64,000 nt of DNA, from positions 186,001-250,000 of the forward strand of contig JADJOP010000001.1 of assembly GCA_016713735.1 (NCBI GenBank), read 5' to 3'. The notes below the pieces were generated by a model. It did not search any database and was not told where the DNA came from. It was given only the letters and a program-made list of their open reading frames with translations. The position numbers and the translations under genes were made by a program. The DNA is from Bryobacterales bacterium (GTDB taxonomy: Bacteria > Acidobacteriota > Terriglobia > Bryobacterales > Bryobacteraceae). Of this stretch, positions 25,683 to 35,105 are shown piece after piece (position 1 is the first letter of the stretch; every line of letters begins with the position of its first letter).

Positions 25683-26732
25683 ATGTCGCAAATCAAAGGA
25701 CCTGCACTTTTCCTCGCTCAGTTCATGGCCGATGAGGCCCCGTACAACTCCCTTCCCAACATCAGCGCCTGGGCCAAGAGCCTGGGCTATCTGGGTGTGC
25801 AGCTTCCCTCCTGGGACGGCCGCATACTGGATGTGAAACAGGCGGCTGAGTCCAAGACGTATTGTGATGAGGTAAAGGGCCGGACCAACGGGCTGGTGAT
25901 CACGGAACTGGCGTCGCACCTGCAGGGCCAGTTGGTGGCTTCCCATCCTGCTTACGACAGCTTGTTTGACGCATTTGCCGCGCCGGAGGTGCAAGGCAAC
26001 CCCAAGGCGCGGGCGGAGTGGGCGGCGCAGCAGATGCGCTATGTGATTCAGGCCAGCGCCAACATGGGCCTGAGCGTGACGCCGTCGTTCTCCGGGGCCC
26101 TCATGTGGCCGTATTTGTATCCGTGGCCGCAGCGTCCGGCGGGGTTGGTGGAAGAGGGATTCCGCGAGCTGGCGGCGCGGTGGAAGCCGATTCTGGACTT
26201 TGCCGATCAGCACGGGGTGGACATCGCCTATGAGCTGCATCCGGGCGAGGATCTTTATGATGGGGCCACGTTCGAGCAATTTCTGGAAGCCACGGGCAAT
26301 CATCCGCGGGTACACATCAACTACGATCCGTCGCACTTCATTCTGCAGTGTCTGGATTATGTGGGGTTCATTGATGTGTACGCCTCGCGGATCAAGGCGT
26401 TTCATGTAAAGGACGCCGAGTTCCGCCCGTCGGCCAAGTCGGGAGTGTACGGTGGCTACCTGGGTTGGAAGGAGCGGCCGGGGCGGTTCCGGTCCCTAGG
26501 CGACGGGCAGGTGGATTTCAAGCAGGTGTTTTCGCGGCTCACCGCCGGGGGCTACTCTTCATGGGCGGTGTTGGAGTGGGAGTGTTGCTACAAGGACAGT
26601 GTGCAGGGCGCCACTGAAGGAGCCCCGTTCATCGCCTCCCATTTGATTGATGTGCCGACACGGGCGTTCGACGATTTCGCGGGGGCGGCCACCGACGTTG
26701 GGCGCAACCGCCGGCTCATGGGATTGTCGTAG
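25683..26732 (+). CDS. Sugar phosphate isomerase/epimerase (AP endonuclease 2 superfamily)
   Basis: This 349-aa TIM-barrel protein shows the metal-binding pattern of the xylose isomerase-like/AP endonuclease 2 superfamily: IAYELHPGEDLYDG (Glu), HINYDPSHF (Asp/His), IKAFHVKDAEF (His) and SWAVLEWECCYKD (Glu). Homologues interconvert or dehydrate sugars and inositols. No signal peptide is seen. It is monocistronic, followed by a histidine kinase gene with an 80-nt gap. Confidence 0.85.
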   Translation: MSQIKGPALFLAQFMADEAPYNSLPNISAWAKSLGYLGVQLPSWDGRILDVKQAAESKTYCDEVKGRTNGLVITELASHLQGQLVASHPAYDSLFDAFAAPEVQGNPKARAEWAAQQMRYVIQASANMGLSVTPSFSGALMWPYLYPWPQRPAGLVEEGFRELAARWKPILDFADQHGVDIAYELHPGEDLYDGATFEQFLEATGNHPRVHINYDPSHFILQCLDYVGFIDVYASRIKAFHVKDAEFRPSAKSGVYGGYLGWKERPGRFRSLGDGQVDFKQVFSRLTAGGYSSWAVLEWECCYKDSVQGATEGAPFIASHLIDVPTRAFDDFAGAATDVGRNRRLMGLS

Positions 26733-26812
26733 TGCGTTTCGGTCTCAGGAACTCGTTCGGACAACCGATAGAGAGATAGGCGGGGAACTTTTTCCCAGCC
26801 GGATGCCGGCGC

Positions 26813-28774
26813 ATGGACACCACCAATTCGATCTCGACAGGAATCGAAGCCTTCCTGGGCAGTCCGCTGATCCACGAGCCTTCCATTGGTGTGGTCGTGA
26901 CCGACTCCAGGGGCTTGATCTTGCGCGTGAACACGGGGTTTGAACGGCTCACGGGCTATACGGAAGCCGAAGTGCTGGGGCAGAACCCGCGCATTCTCAA
27001 GTCCGGCCTGACGCCGGACTCCGTCTTTCGTAATTTGTGGCAGACGATCCGGTCCGGCCGGCCGTGGGTAGGTCATTTGCTGAACCGGCGGAAGGACGGC
27101 TCGGTGTACACGGAAGAGATGACGGTGATTCCCTTTGCCGCGCCAGAGGGGGGGGCGGGGCGATATGTCGCCATCAAGCGCGACGTGACCGAGCGCATCA
27201 AGTCAGAGACGCTGCTGCGGTTGGTTTGGGAAGAGTCGAACGACGCCATGCGGCTCACCAACCTGGCCGGGATCGTGGTGCGGGTCAACCCGGCGTACTG
27301 CCGCATGATGGGCAAGTCGAGGCAGGAGTTGGAGGGGCAACCGTTCTCGATTGTGTATGAGACGGGCCTGCAGGAGCGCATCCTGGCGAGTTTCCGCCGC
27401 CGGCTGGCCTCGCAGACCATCGACAACATGATTGAGCGGGAGCTGGAGTTGTGGGACGGTTCGCGACGCTGGCTCGAGGTGGCCTCCTCACTGATCCATC
27501 TGGATGGCCAGCAGATGTTGCTTAGCCTGATGCGGGATATCACGGCGCGGAAGCAGGCCGAGGAAGAGCTTCGAGAAGCAAAGCTGCATGCCGAACTGGC
27601 CAACCGCGTGAAGGGGAGTTTTTTGGCCAACATGAGCCATGAGATCCGGACTCCCATGAACGGCATTATGGGGATGCAGGCGTTGGCGCTGGCCACGGAA
27701 CTGAACCCCGAGCAGCGCGAATTAATCGAAACGGCCCACAACTCAGCCAAGCATCTGTTGCGGCTTCTGAGCGACATACTCGACCTGTCGAAGATCGAAT
27801 CCAACCAACTGCGCCTGGAGTCGATCACCTTTCCCCTTCCCGCGCTGCTCACGGAAACGGCCGCGCTTTGGGGGACTCTGGCCAGGCAGAAGGGTCTCAG
27901 TTTCACGTGCGAGTTTCAGGAGGGTCTTCCGGAGATGGTGGAGGGCGACCCGCACCGGTTGCGTCAGGTGTTGATGAACCTGCTGGGAAACGCGGTCAAG
28001 TTCACCGAGGCGGGCGGCATCACGTTGAGGATCGGCGCCGAGCCCCTGGAGAATGGCCGTATGAAGCTTCATGGGGCGGTGCGCGACACGGGCATCGGTA
28101 TCCCTGATGGGCAGCTGGAGGCGATCTTTGAGCCCTTCCGCCAGGCCGATGGCTCGATGACGCGGCGCTTTGGAGGCACCGGGTTGGGACTGGCCATTTG
28201 CACCCAGCTCGTCCACAAAATGGGCGGTCGCATCTGGGCCTCCAACCATCCAGCCGGCGGCAGCCTGTTCGAATTCACGGTTCAGCTTGCGGCGGCGGCA
28301 CGGCAGTCGGCGAGCATGCCTGCGGCGCAGCCGGGCCCAGAGCCCGTGCCGGGCCGCGCGGCACGCATCCTGGTGTGCGAAGACAACCCTGTGAACCGAA
28401 CTCTGGCCGAACGCATTCTGGCCAAGTCCGGCTACAGGACCGGCTCGGCGGACAACGGCCTCGATGCGCTCAGCTTGTTTCACCAGGAGGAATGGGACCT
28501 CATTCTGATGGATGTGCAGATGCCGGGATTGGATGGGCTGGCGGCGGCCACTAGGTTGCGTGCAGAGTCGCCCCGCGGCCGGACGGTGCCCATCGTAGCG
28601 ATGACCGCGCACGCTACCAAAGCTGACCGCGATCGCTGTCTGTCGGCGGGCATGGACGGCTACCTCTCCAAACCGTTTTCGCCGGATGAATTGTTGACGA
28701 CCGTGGAGTTGCATTTGGAGCAGGGCCGTTCAGGGGCGAATGCGCGCGTATCACATAGCGAAACAGCCTACTGA
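26813..28774 (+). CDS. Hybrid sensor histidine kinase (PAS-PAS-HisKA-HATPase-REC)
   Basis: Domains in order: PAS 1 (about 20-128), PAS 2 (about 138-247), HisKA with phosphoacceptor H276 (MSHEIRTPMNG), HATPase_c with N box NLLGNAVKF, G1 DTGIGIP (425-431) and G2 GGTGLGL (454-460), then a C-terminal receiver with phosphoacceptor D567 (LILMDVQMPG) and K620. There is no membrane segment, so it senses a cytosolic signal through its PAS domains. The receiver lacks an output domain, so a further phosphotransfer partner is expected; none is adjacent. Confidence 0.94.
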   Translation: MDTTNSISTGIEAFLGSPLIHEPSIGVVVTDSRGLILRVNTGFERLTGYTEAEVLGQNPRILKSGLTPDSVFRNLWQTIRSGRPWVGHLLNRRKDGSVYTEEMTVIPFAAPEGGAGRYVAIKRDVTERIKSETLLRLVWEESNDAMRLTNLAGIVVRVNPAYCRMMGKSRQELEGQPFSIVYETGLQERILASFRRRLASQTIDNMIERELELWDGSRRWLEVASSLIHLDGQQMLLSLMRDITARKQAEEELREAKLHAELANRVKGSFLANMSHEIRTPMNGIMGMQALALATELNPEQRELIETAHNSAKHLLRLLSDILDLSKIESNQLRLESITFPLPALLTETAALWGTLARQKGLSFTCEFQEGLPEMVEGDPHRLRQVLMNLLGNAVKFTEAGGITLRIGAEPLENGRMKLHGAVRDTGIGIPDGQLEAIFEPFRQADGSMTRRFGGTGLGLAICTQLVHKMGGRIWASNHPAGGSLFEFTVQLAAAARQSASMPAAQPGPEPVPGRAARILVCEDNPVNRTLAERILAKSGYRTGSADNGLDALSLFHQEEWDLILMDVQMPGLDGLAAATRLRAESPRGRTVPIVAMTAHATKADRDRCLSAGMDGYLSKPFSPDELLTTVELHLEQGRSGANARVSHSETAY

Positions 28775-28824
28775 GTGTGAAATCCGTTGGCCCCGGCGGG
28801 CATTTTCCTGTAGCGTAATAGTGC

Positions 28825-30015
28825 GTGGACGACCAACTCTCCCGGCGGGTTCATTCCGCCCTCGACCATTTCCAGATTGAGCTCCCGTCGTGGGGGTTCG
28901 CCAACACAGGCACCCGGTTCGGCAAGTTCCAGCAGGCAGCCGCGGCTACGACGCTGGAAGAGAAGCTGAGCGATGCCGGGTTTGTGCACTCGGTGACCGG
29001 CGTCTGCCCGACGGTGGCCCTGCATGTCTTGTGGGATCTTCCGGAGGGCGTTGCCAGCGCCGAAGGCGTGCGGCAAGTGGCTGCTCGCTACGGGGTGCGG
29101 GCCGGGTCAATCAACCCCAACGTGTTTCAGGACCAGATCTACAAGCACGGCTCGCTGGGGAACCCCGATGCGGCGGTTCGCGCGGCGGCGCTTGCCCACA
29201 TCCTGGACAGCGTGACGATTGCGCAGTCCACCGGGTCGCGCGACATCTCGCTGTGGTTTGCCGACGGCTCAAACTACCCCGGCACGGCCAACATGCGGCG
29301 GCGCAAGCACTGGTTTGCGGCCGGCCTGGCGGAGGCCCATGCGCGGCTGGCGGGCGAGCAGCGGCTGCTGGTGGAGTACAAGCCGTTTGAGCCGGCGTTT
29401 TATCACACCGACATCGCCGACTGGGGGATGGCGCTCGAACTGGCGCGTTCGGCGGGGCCGAAAGCCAAGGTGCTGGTGGACACCGGGCATCACTACCAGG
29501 CGCAGAACATCGAACAGATCGTAGCCTGGCTGCTCGACATGGACATGCTGGGCGGCTTCCATTTCAACGACCGGCGTTATGCCGACGACGACCTGACGAT
29601 GGGCTCGATCGATCCCTACCAGGCGTTCCGCATTTTCCACGAGATCTTCTTCTACGCCTGGGAGACCGGCAAGCAGCCCGACATCGCCTACATGATCGAC
29701 CAGAGCCACAACTTGAAGGGCAAGATCGAGGCGATGATTCAGACCGTGACCACGGCGCAGGAGCTCTATGCCAAGGCGGCGCTGGTGGATCACGAGAAGC
29801 TGGCCCAGGCGCAGACAAAGGCCGAACTGGTAGACGCCGAGAGCTGCCTGAAGGATGCCTTTTCGACCGACGTGCGGCCGGCGATCCGCGAGTGGGCCAA
29901 GAGCAAAGGGCTGCCGGAAGACCCGATGCGCGCCTTCCGCGAAAGCGGCTACCTGGAGCGGATCACGGGCGAACGGGCGGCCAGGAACGCGGCGTCGGTG
30001 AGCAGCTACGCCTGA
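28825..30015 (+). CDS. L-rhamnose isomerase-type sugar isomerase (RhaI subfamily)
   Basis: The 396-aa protein aligns with the Pseudomonas/Rhizobium-type L-rhamnose catabolism isomerase: ELPSWGFANTGTRFGKFQQ, SLWFADGSNYPGT, LLVEYKPFEPAFYHTDIADW, VLVDTGHHYQAQNIEQIVAW and GGFHFNDRRYADDDLTMGSI with Glu, Asp and His metal ligands. It would convert L-rhamnose (or other aldoses) to the ketose. It starts with GTG. No other rhamnose genes are next to it, and these isomerases are promiscuous, so the substrate is an inference. Confidence 0.85.
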   Translation: MDDQLSRRVHSALDHFQIELPSWGFANTGTRFGKFQQAAAATTLEEKLSDAGFVHSVTGVCPTVALHVLWDLPEGVASAEGVRQVAARYGVRAGSINPNVFQDQIYKHGSLGNPDAAVRAAALAHILDSVTIAQSTGSRDISLWFADGSNYPGTANMRRRKHWFAAGLAEAHARLAGEQRLLVEYKPFEPAFYHTDIADWGMALELARSAGPKAKVLVDTGHHYQAQNIEQIVAWLLDMDMLGGFHFNDRRYADDDLTMGSIDPYQAFRIFHEIFFYAWETGKQPDIAYMIDQSHNLKGKIEAMIQTVTTAQELYAKAALVDHEKLAQAQTKAELVDAESCLKDAFSTDVRPAIREWAKSKGLPEDPMRAFRESGYLERITGERAARNAASVSSYA

Positions 30016-31407
30016 GGCGCGGATTGCGCCAACAGCGCGCGGTGTTCGCTGCAGCACCTTTTCGTGGCCGGGCACGCGGGCCAGGTTGCGGAACTCGCCG
30101 GGGTCGCGCGAGTGGTCGTATAGCTCCTCGCCTCCGCCTTTGCCTTCCCAGCGGATGTAGCGGTAGCGATCGGTGCGGGCCGCCCAGCCGTGGATGTCTT
30201 CGAACTCGATGCGGGTGAAGGCTGCCTTCTTGAAACGCTGATTCGGGCGGTCGAGGAGGCGGATCATACTTTCACCGGCGAGTCCCGCTGGCGGCTGGAG
30301 ACCGGAGAGCGCGGCCAGCGTGGGGTAGATGTCGACGAACTCTACCAGCGCGTTGCATGCCTTGCCGTTGCCGTTGCGCCCTGGGGCGGAGATGATGAGC
30401 GGCACGCGGGCCACCTCTTCCATGAGCGACATCTTCTGCCAGTGGGTGTGCTCGCCGAGGCTCCAGCCGTGGTCGCCCCAGAAGACGACGATGGTGTTGC
30501 CAGCGAGGCCGAGGCGATCGAGGCCATCGAGCACGCGGCCCACCTGTTCGTCCATGAAGGATGTGGACGCGTAGTAGCCGCGGCGGGCCTCGCGGATGCC
30601 CTTTTCGTCCATCTTGGCGTGCTGCCAGAGATAGGGGCGGACGCCTTTGTGCGCTTCGGGGATGTCGTCGAGATCACCGGCCGGGTTGTCGGGCATGGGG
30701 ATCTTGTCGAGCGGATAGAGATCGTAGAAGCGGCTGGGAGCGACGAAGGGAAGGTGGGGCCGGAGCATACCGACGCCGAGGAAGAAGGGCTCGCCTTTGT
30801 GCTGTTCCATCAGCGCGAGGGCGTGTTCGGCGGCGTTTGAGTCGGATTGGCCGCGGCCATCGGCGGTGCGCACCCATTGCATGCCGCCAGCGCCGCCCGG
30901 ACCGGTGCGGCCGCGTTCGCCTGCGCTCTTTTCTTCCGGACCACCGGGGGAGACGGTGTGGTGCCAGGAACGGTCGTCCTGGAAGCGATTCAGCTTGACC
31001 TCGGTGGGGACGTTCATGTGGAACATCTTGCCTTCGCGCATGGCACGCCAGCCGTTGTTCTTGAACAATTCGGGAAGCGTCACGGTATCGGGCAGGGCGT
31101 CGCGGAAGTCAATGTTGTTGCCGAGGACTTTGGTGGTGTCGGGCCGTTTGCCGGTGAGCAGCGAGGCGCGGGAGGGACCGCAGAGGGGAAACTGGCAATA
31201 GGCGCGGTGGAAGCGGACGCCGCGCGCAGCCAGGCGGTCGATGTTGGGCGTCTTCACGAGCGGATGGCCGTAGCAGCCGAGGTTCGTGTTCATGTCGTCG
31301 GCGGCGATGAAGAGAACGTTCGGGCGCTGGCGCTGTTGGGCAAAGGCGGCGGCAGAGGAGGCGGCGGAGGAGGAGGCGAGGAAACCGCGGCGGGTGAGGG
31401 CAGTCAT
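30006..31407 (-). CDS. Exported sulfatase, iduronate-2-sulfatase-like (frameshift near C-terminus)
   Basis: A Tat-type signal (TRRGFLASSSAASSAAA) leads into a type I sulfatase: calcium ligands D37/D38 (FIAADDMN) and the formylglycine motif CGPSR with C76. Downstream blocks FFLGVGMLRPHLPFVAPSRF, VVFWGDHGWSLGEH and DRYRYIRWEGKGGGEELYDH are as in iduronate-2-sulfatase-like enzymes. The open frame then runs on antisense through the rhamnose isomerase gene with no homology. In another frame, after one base at about 30048 is ignored, it ends EHRALLAQSAPQA at a TAG, a normal sulfatase end. It would desulfate polysaccharides in the periplasm after activation by a formylglycine-generating enzyme. Confidence 0.88.
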
Positions 31408-31411
31408 GGGG

Positions 31412-31771
31412 TTACTCCACGTAGTGAATTTCGAACGGCTTATTGGTGATGAACAGGACGACGACATCTTCGGAGGCTGTTGCGCCGTGCTCCATGCGCT
31501 GGCCTTCGGGGAACCACACGAAGGAACCGGGGCCGTACTCGCCGGCGTGCGTCACCAGGCGGCCCTCGATTACATACATGCCATGCGCGCAGGGGTGGGT
31601 GTGGAGCTTGTTGATGACGCCGGCCGGATACTTGACGATGCGGATCTCCATGCCGGTGTCGGGGTCGGTGACGAGGTTCTTGCGGTAGAGCGTTTTGCCG
31701 AGATGTTCGTTGAAGCGCTCCTCCCAGGGAAGGGCGCGGGTGTCGACGGCAAAGAGGGGCGATTCGGCCAT
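31412..31771 (-). CDS. Cupin domain protein
   Basis: A single cupin barrel of about 119 aa. Motif 1 is HTHPCAHGMYVIEGRL (His ligands) and motif 2 PGSFVWFPEGQRMEHGA. I prefer the ATG giving MAESPLFAVDTRALPW over one 15 nt upstream. It sits 4 nt before the sulfatase start, so the two are co-transcribed. Function is unknown. Confidence 0.82.
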   Translation of the reverse strand: MAESPLFAVDTRALPWEERFNEHLGKTLYRKNLVTDPDTGMEIRIVKYPAGVINKLHTHPCAHGMYVIEGRLVTHAGEYGPGSFVWFPEGQRMEHGATASEDVVVLFITNKPFEIHYVE

Positions 31772-31792
31772 GCCAAATCGTATCACCGGGGA

Positions 31793-32212
31793 TTACAGCC
31801 CGTCGGCGCCGGCTTCGTTGAGGACCTGGATGACACGGGCGTGAAGCAAGACGATGGAGGAGTCGCGCTGGAGCACGTCGCGATAGCGGCTTTCGACGAA
31901 ATCGGGCGGGCGGACAACGTTGCGGGCCACGCCAAATAATTGGCGCGCCTCCTCGACGGATTTGGGCTCCTTGGAGTCCTGATACTCATCGATGGCGACG
32001 ATGAGGCCGGAAAAGGGGCGCATCCAGGCGAAGGCGGGCTCATTCAACAGCATGTTTAAGAACTGGGTGGGTCCGCCGACCGGGCCGCGATTCTGCTCCC
32101 AGTCCCGTTTTTCGCTGTCGACCAGAGCCTTGTGCAGGTGCAGCACGGCACGGTGCAGTTGCGTAAGGAGGGCGTCGATGCGCTCGGGGGTGGGGGTTGG
32201 GATGGCGGACAT
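31793..32212 (-). CDS. Conserved-looking hypothetical protein
   Basis: I do not recognise the family. From the ATG giving MSAIPTPTPERIDALL it is 139 aa, mostly helical, with no signal peptide or membrane segment. Visible blocks are LHKALVDSEKRDWEQNRGPV, FAWMRPFSGLIVAIDEYQD and DVLQRDSSIVLLHARV. It is the first gene of a three-gene run with the cupin and the sulfatase. A longer start exists but would add a low-complexity Pro/Arg segment. Confidence 0.65.
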   Translation of the reverse strand: MSAIPTPTPERIDALLTQLHRAVLHLHKALVDSEKRDWEQNRGPVGGPTQFLNMLLNEPAFAWMRPFSGLIVAIDEYQDSKEPKSVEEARQLFGVARNVVRPPDFVESRYRDVLQRDSSIVLLHARVIQVLNEAGADGL

Positions 32213-32337
32213 GTGCAGATTCCAGGATAAAGGGGCGGGCCGGGGGTGGCGGGGCAGTGGAGGTGTGGGGTCGGGGTGGCGACTGAATCTGTGAGAGTCC
32301 GCCCCGGCGGCGGGCACTGGAGTCGGTAGGGATTGTT

Positions 32338-33237
32338 ATGACCGGATTCATCACACGGCAGGAGATTGCGCAGTGGCGGGAGTCGGGCGCGTTGCCTGGC
32401 GTGCAGCACGCCCCGCGGACGCCCGAGGCCGAGCGGCTGCGGGCGACGATTAACCAGTACTCGACGTTTCGCATTGAGAAAGGCGACGGCTGGTGGTGCG
32501 CGCCGCTGACGCCCGCCACCAGGGTGGTGCGCGAGCACAACATCCGGCGCGGGCGAGGCAAGGTGGTGGATCAACTCAGCCGGGAGTTGCCGCAAGGGGC
32601 GTGGGTGCTCGATTGGGCCGGGGGCACAGGCTGGCTGGCCTCGATGCTGCTGAAACGGCGGCCTGACCTGGTGGCGGTAAGTGTGGACATCTCCGATGTG
32701 CTGCAGGAGTGGGGGCGGGCCAACTATGCCGAACCGATCGTTTACATCTCCGGCGATGCCACGTCGCGGCACATCTTCGAGGCGGGGATGTTCGATGCCA
32801 TTGTGGGGGCCGAGTGCGTGGAGCATTTCCCGAATCTGGCTTCGGCCGTGGAGACGGCCCGTTTCTGGCTGAAGGAGAAGGGCACGCTGGTGGTGACAAC
32901 GCCGAACGCCGGTTTCTGGGCGCCGGAGCCGCCGGAATCGGTGCGCCGGCTGTTGGGAAGGCCGCCTTCCACCGAACACGAGGAACGGGGCGACATCTAT
33001 GACCAGAGCATCCCCAGCAACGTATTGAAGGAGACGATGCTGGGGGCGGGCTTCCGCACGGTGGAGGTGGAGTTCACGCAGTATGGCGGCGAATGGCCGC
33101 TGCGCGGCATCTGCAACGACTTTGGGCAGACGCCGGCGCAACTTGCGGCGCGGTTCATGGAAGCGGTGGAGGCGATTGCGCCGCGGAGCGTCGGGCGTAA
33201 GCTCGGCTTCACGCAGATATTCTGGGGACGGAAGTAG
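32338..33237 (+). CDS. Class I SAM-dependent methyltransferase
   Basis: The Rossmann-type SAM-binding motif I is VLDWAGGTGWLASMLL (about residues 88-103), followed by VAVSVDISD (motif II) and MFDAIVGAECVEHFPN (motif IV), then TLVVTTPNAGFWAPEP, as in Methyltransf_11/23-type enzymes. The C-terminal part (YGGEWPLRGICNDFGQTPAQ) is not family-defining. The substrate is unknown. It stands alone between the sulfatase operon and the convergent sialidase-like gene. Confidence 0.87.
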   Translation: MTGFITRQEIAQWRESGALPGVQHAPRTPEAERLRATINQYSTFRIEKGDGWWCAPLTPATRVVREHNIRRGRGKVVDQLSRELPQGAWVLDWAGGTGWLASMLLKRRPDLVAVSVDISDVLQEWGRANYAEPIVYISGDATSRHIFEAGMFDAIVGAECVEHFPNLASAVETARFWLKEKGTLVVTTPNAGFWAPEPPESVRRLLGRPPSTEHEERGDIYDQSIPSNVLKETMLGAGFRTVEVEFTQYGGEWPLRGICNDFGQTPAQLAARFMEAVEAIAPRSVGRKLGFTQIFWGRK

Positions 33238-33243
33238 GCCGCA

Positions 33244-35028
33244 TCAAGCGCGGCCGGCTCGCCAGTTGCCCACGGCCTCCGAGGTGAGGAGCGCCCGTGG
33301 GTAGAGGAATGCCGGGCCGAGTTGTCCGTTGAAACCGGGGGCAAGCGAGACGGCACCGCTCAGGGGGCGGCCGAGAGCGGGGTCGAAGCGCGTCCACCCG
33401 GCATCACGTACGGCGCCGCCGTCGTTGAACTTGCCGTCGATGACGAAGCTGACAATCTTGGGGCCGCCATCGACGGTGCACGCGATGTGATGCCAGCGGT
33501 TCACGCCGAGGGTTCCGGGATGCGTGCCGGCGTCGGACTCGGCCAGCGCCGTGCGCGCGCCGTCGTGCAGGGTGAGTTTGAGGCTGAAGCGGTTTGAGGT
33601 TTGCAGCTTGAGGCCGGGCGAGTCAAGCAGCGTCTGACCCGGCGTCAATTCCCGGAAGCGCACCCAGAGGTCGAGCGAGAAGCCGGCGCGGGTGGTCAGG
33701 TCAGGCAGAGCGGGCAGTGGGCCGCCCTGTGTGAGCGGAAGGCCGCCCTCCGCGCGGTTGCGTGCTTCGTGCTGGCTCCACACGGCGTCGAGCAGCCGGC
33801 GGGGGATCTCGTGGACACGGGCCACGGTCTTCTGGGTTTCGGTGATGAAGAAGCGGCCGCCATCCTCAATGAAGTCGGGGTAGGAGATGCGGACGGCGGG
33901 GTCGTCGTCGTAGAGCAGGATCTCGGGCTCTGACCAGTGGAGGAAGCCGTTGCGCTCGATGCCGCCGCAGATCCAGCCGGGATTGCGGCCCGTGTAGTAT
34001 TGCCAGTTTTCCTGCGACACCAGCGCCTCGCCGCCGTGGTTGTGGAACCAGAGGAGGTACTTGCCGTTGGAGAACTTGCGCACGAAGTTGGCGGCTCGCG
34101 GGTGTTTCAGGGGGCGGGGGTCGGCGGGGGAGTGGATGGCGTAGGAGGGTGGCGTCCAGGTGCGGCCTGCGTCGCGCGAATAGGCGTGGCAGAGATAGCC
34201 GTCGATGGTGCGATAGGTGGCGTAGAGGGAACCGTCGGAGAGTTCGGCTGGATTGGCTTCATCGGAGACCGGGCCCTTAGGGGCGCGCAGACCTTCCTCG
34301 CCCTCGGGGAGCAATTGCCAGCGGATCTTGGATGGGTCACGCTCGGTGAGGATGTTGTCCGAGCGAAGGAAGCAGCCCTGCGATTCGATCATCGTGCCAG
34401 GGTTGCCCCAGCGGCCCACCTTGGCGAAGCCGAAGATGGCCGCACCGTCGCGGAGCGTGATCGGTTTGCCGACGCCCCAGAAGAAGCGCAGGCTGCCGGC
34501 GTAGTCGTTTTCGCGGTCGATGCGCATGTTGCGCAGGGGGATCTCAAAGCGCTCTGTGGACCAGGAGAGCCCGCCGTCGTCGGAAAACTTGAACATGTAG
34601 GCGCCCATGGTGTCGACGCGGCGGCCCACCTTTTCGTTGTTGCTGCGGACCGAGCGCAGGTTGTCGTTGTTGTAGGTGTAGAAGGCGTAGACGCGGCCGG
34701 TGGGCGTGAGCAGCGGCATCACCCAGGAGGCCTCGGGACCGGTGGCCGGTTCGATGTCGACAAAGGGCGACCAGGTTCGCCCCTGATCGCGCGAGCGAAT
34801 CGAGACGATGTGCTGGCCGGGCTCGCCTTCGACGCCGCTTCCGGTGGTCATCAGGCAGAGCCAGGTGCGGTCAGGCAGGACGACGACATAGGGCTGGTCG
34901 CAGTAGCCTTCATCGGGAATGGTGTGGCCGTTGGGGATGTGGCGCGGATCGGGGCCGGCGGCGGAGGGAGATTGAGCGGCCAAGGGGAGGGCGGCGAGGT
35001 GGAGGAAGGATCGGCGGGGAAAACGCAT
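33244..35028 (-). CDS. Exported BNR-repeat sialidase-like protein with LamG domain
   Basis: A Tat-like signal (FPRRSFLHLAALPLAA) precedes a six-bladed propeller with three Asp-box motifs: SRDQGRTWSPF, SDDGGLSWST and SRDAGRTWTPP. A C-terminal LamG/concanavalin-like domain (about 430-590) contains FSLDLWVRFRELTPG and GVNRWHHIACTVDGG. This is the architecture of exo-alpha-sialidase-like glycosidases, but the catalytic Arg triad was not verified, so the substrate is open. It is divergent from the DUF1592 gene with a 77-nt gap holding a palindromic operator candidate. Confidence 0.8.
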   Translation of the reverse strand: MRFPRRSFLHLAALPLAAQSPSAAGPDPRHIPNGHTIPDEGYCDQPYVVVLPDRTWLCLMTTGSGVEGEPGQHIVSIRSRDQGRTWSPFVDIEPATGPEASWVMPLLTPTGRVYAFYTYNNDNLRSVRSNNEKVGRRVDTMGAYMFKFSDDGGLSWSTERFEIPLRNMRIDRENDYAGSLRFFWGVGKPITLRDGAAIFGFAKVGRWGNPGTMIESQGCFLRSDNILTERDPSKIRWQLLPEGEEGLRAPKGPVSDEANPAELSDGSLYATYRTIDGYLCHAYSRDAGRTWTPPSYAIHSPADPRPLKHPRAANFVRKFSNGKYLLWFHNHGGEALVSQENWQYYTGRNPGWICGGIERNGFLHWSEPEILLYDDDPAVRISYPDFIEDGGRFFITETQKTVARVHEIPRRLLDAVWSQHEARNRAEGGLPLTQGGPLPALPDLTTRAGFSLDLWVRFRELTPGQTLLDSPGLKLQTSNRFSLKLTLHDGARTALAESDAGTHPGTLGVNRWHHIACTVDGGPKIVSFVIDGKFNDGGAVRDAGWTRFDPALGRPLSGAVSLAPGFNGQLGPAFLYPRALLTSEAVGNWRAGRA

Positions 35029-35037
35029 GGCCCCTTA

Positions 35038-35043
35038 TTTATA
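35038..35043 (-). promoter_or_regulatory. Candidate -10 box for the sialidase-like gene
   Basis: TATAAA on the minus strand lies 10-15 nt upstream of the ATG at 35028. No good -35 box is at ideal spacing (TTACAC is 15 nt away). If used, the leader would be only a few nucleotides long. Confidence 0.3.
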
Positions 35044-35076
35044 ACAACGCCGAATCGGGTGTAACATCTTGAATGA

Positions 35077-35090
35077 AGAAAGCGTTTTCT
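35077..35090. promoter_or_regulatory. LacI-family-like operator (AGAAAGCGTTTTCT)
   Basis: A 14-bp near-palindrome with a central CG, AGAAAGCGTTTTCT (symmetric except at one base pair), extends to 16 bp with flanking A/T. It resembles LacI/CcpA-type operators. It lies between the divergent sialidase-like and DUF1592 genes and could control both. No LacI-type regulator gene is in the window. Confidence 0.45.
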
Positions 35091-35105
35091 TAACTGGGCC
35101 CTTGT

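Noticed and set aside
29269..30005. Extension of the sulfatase into the rhamnose isomerase gene
   Set aside because: The stretch has no sulfatase homology, while the true C-terminus appears in another frame just before.
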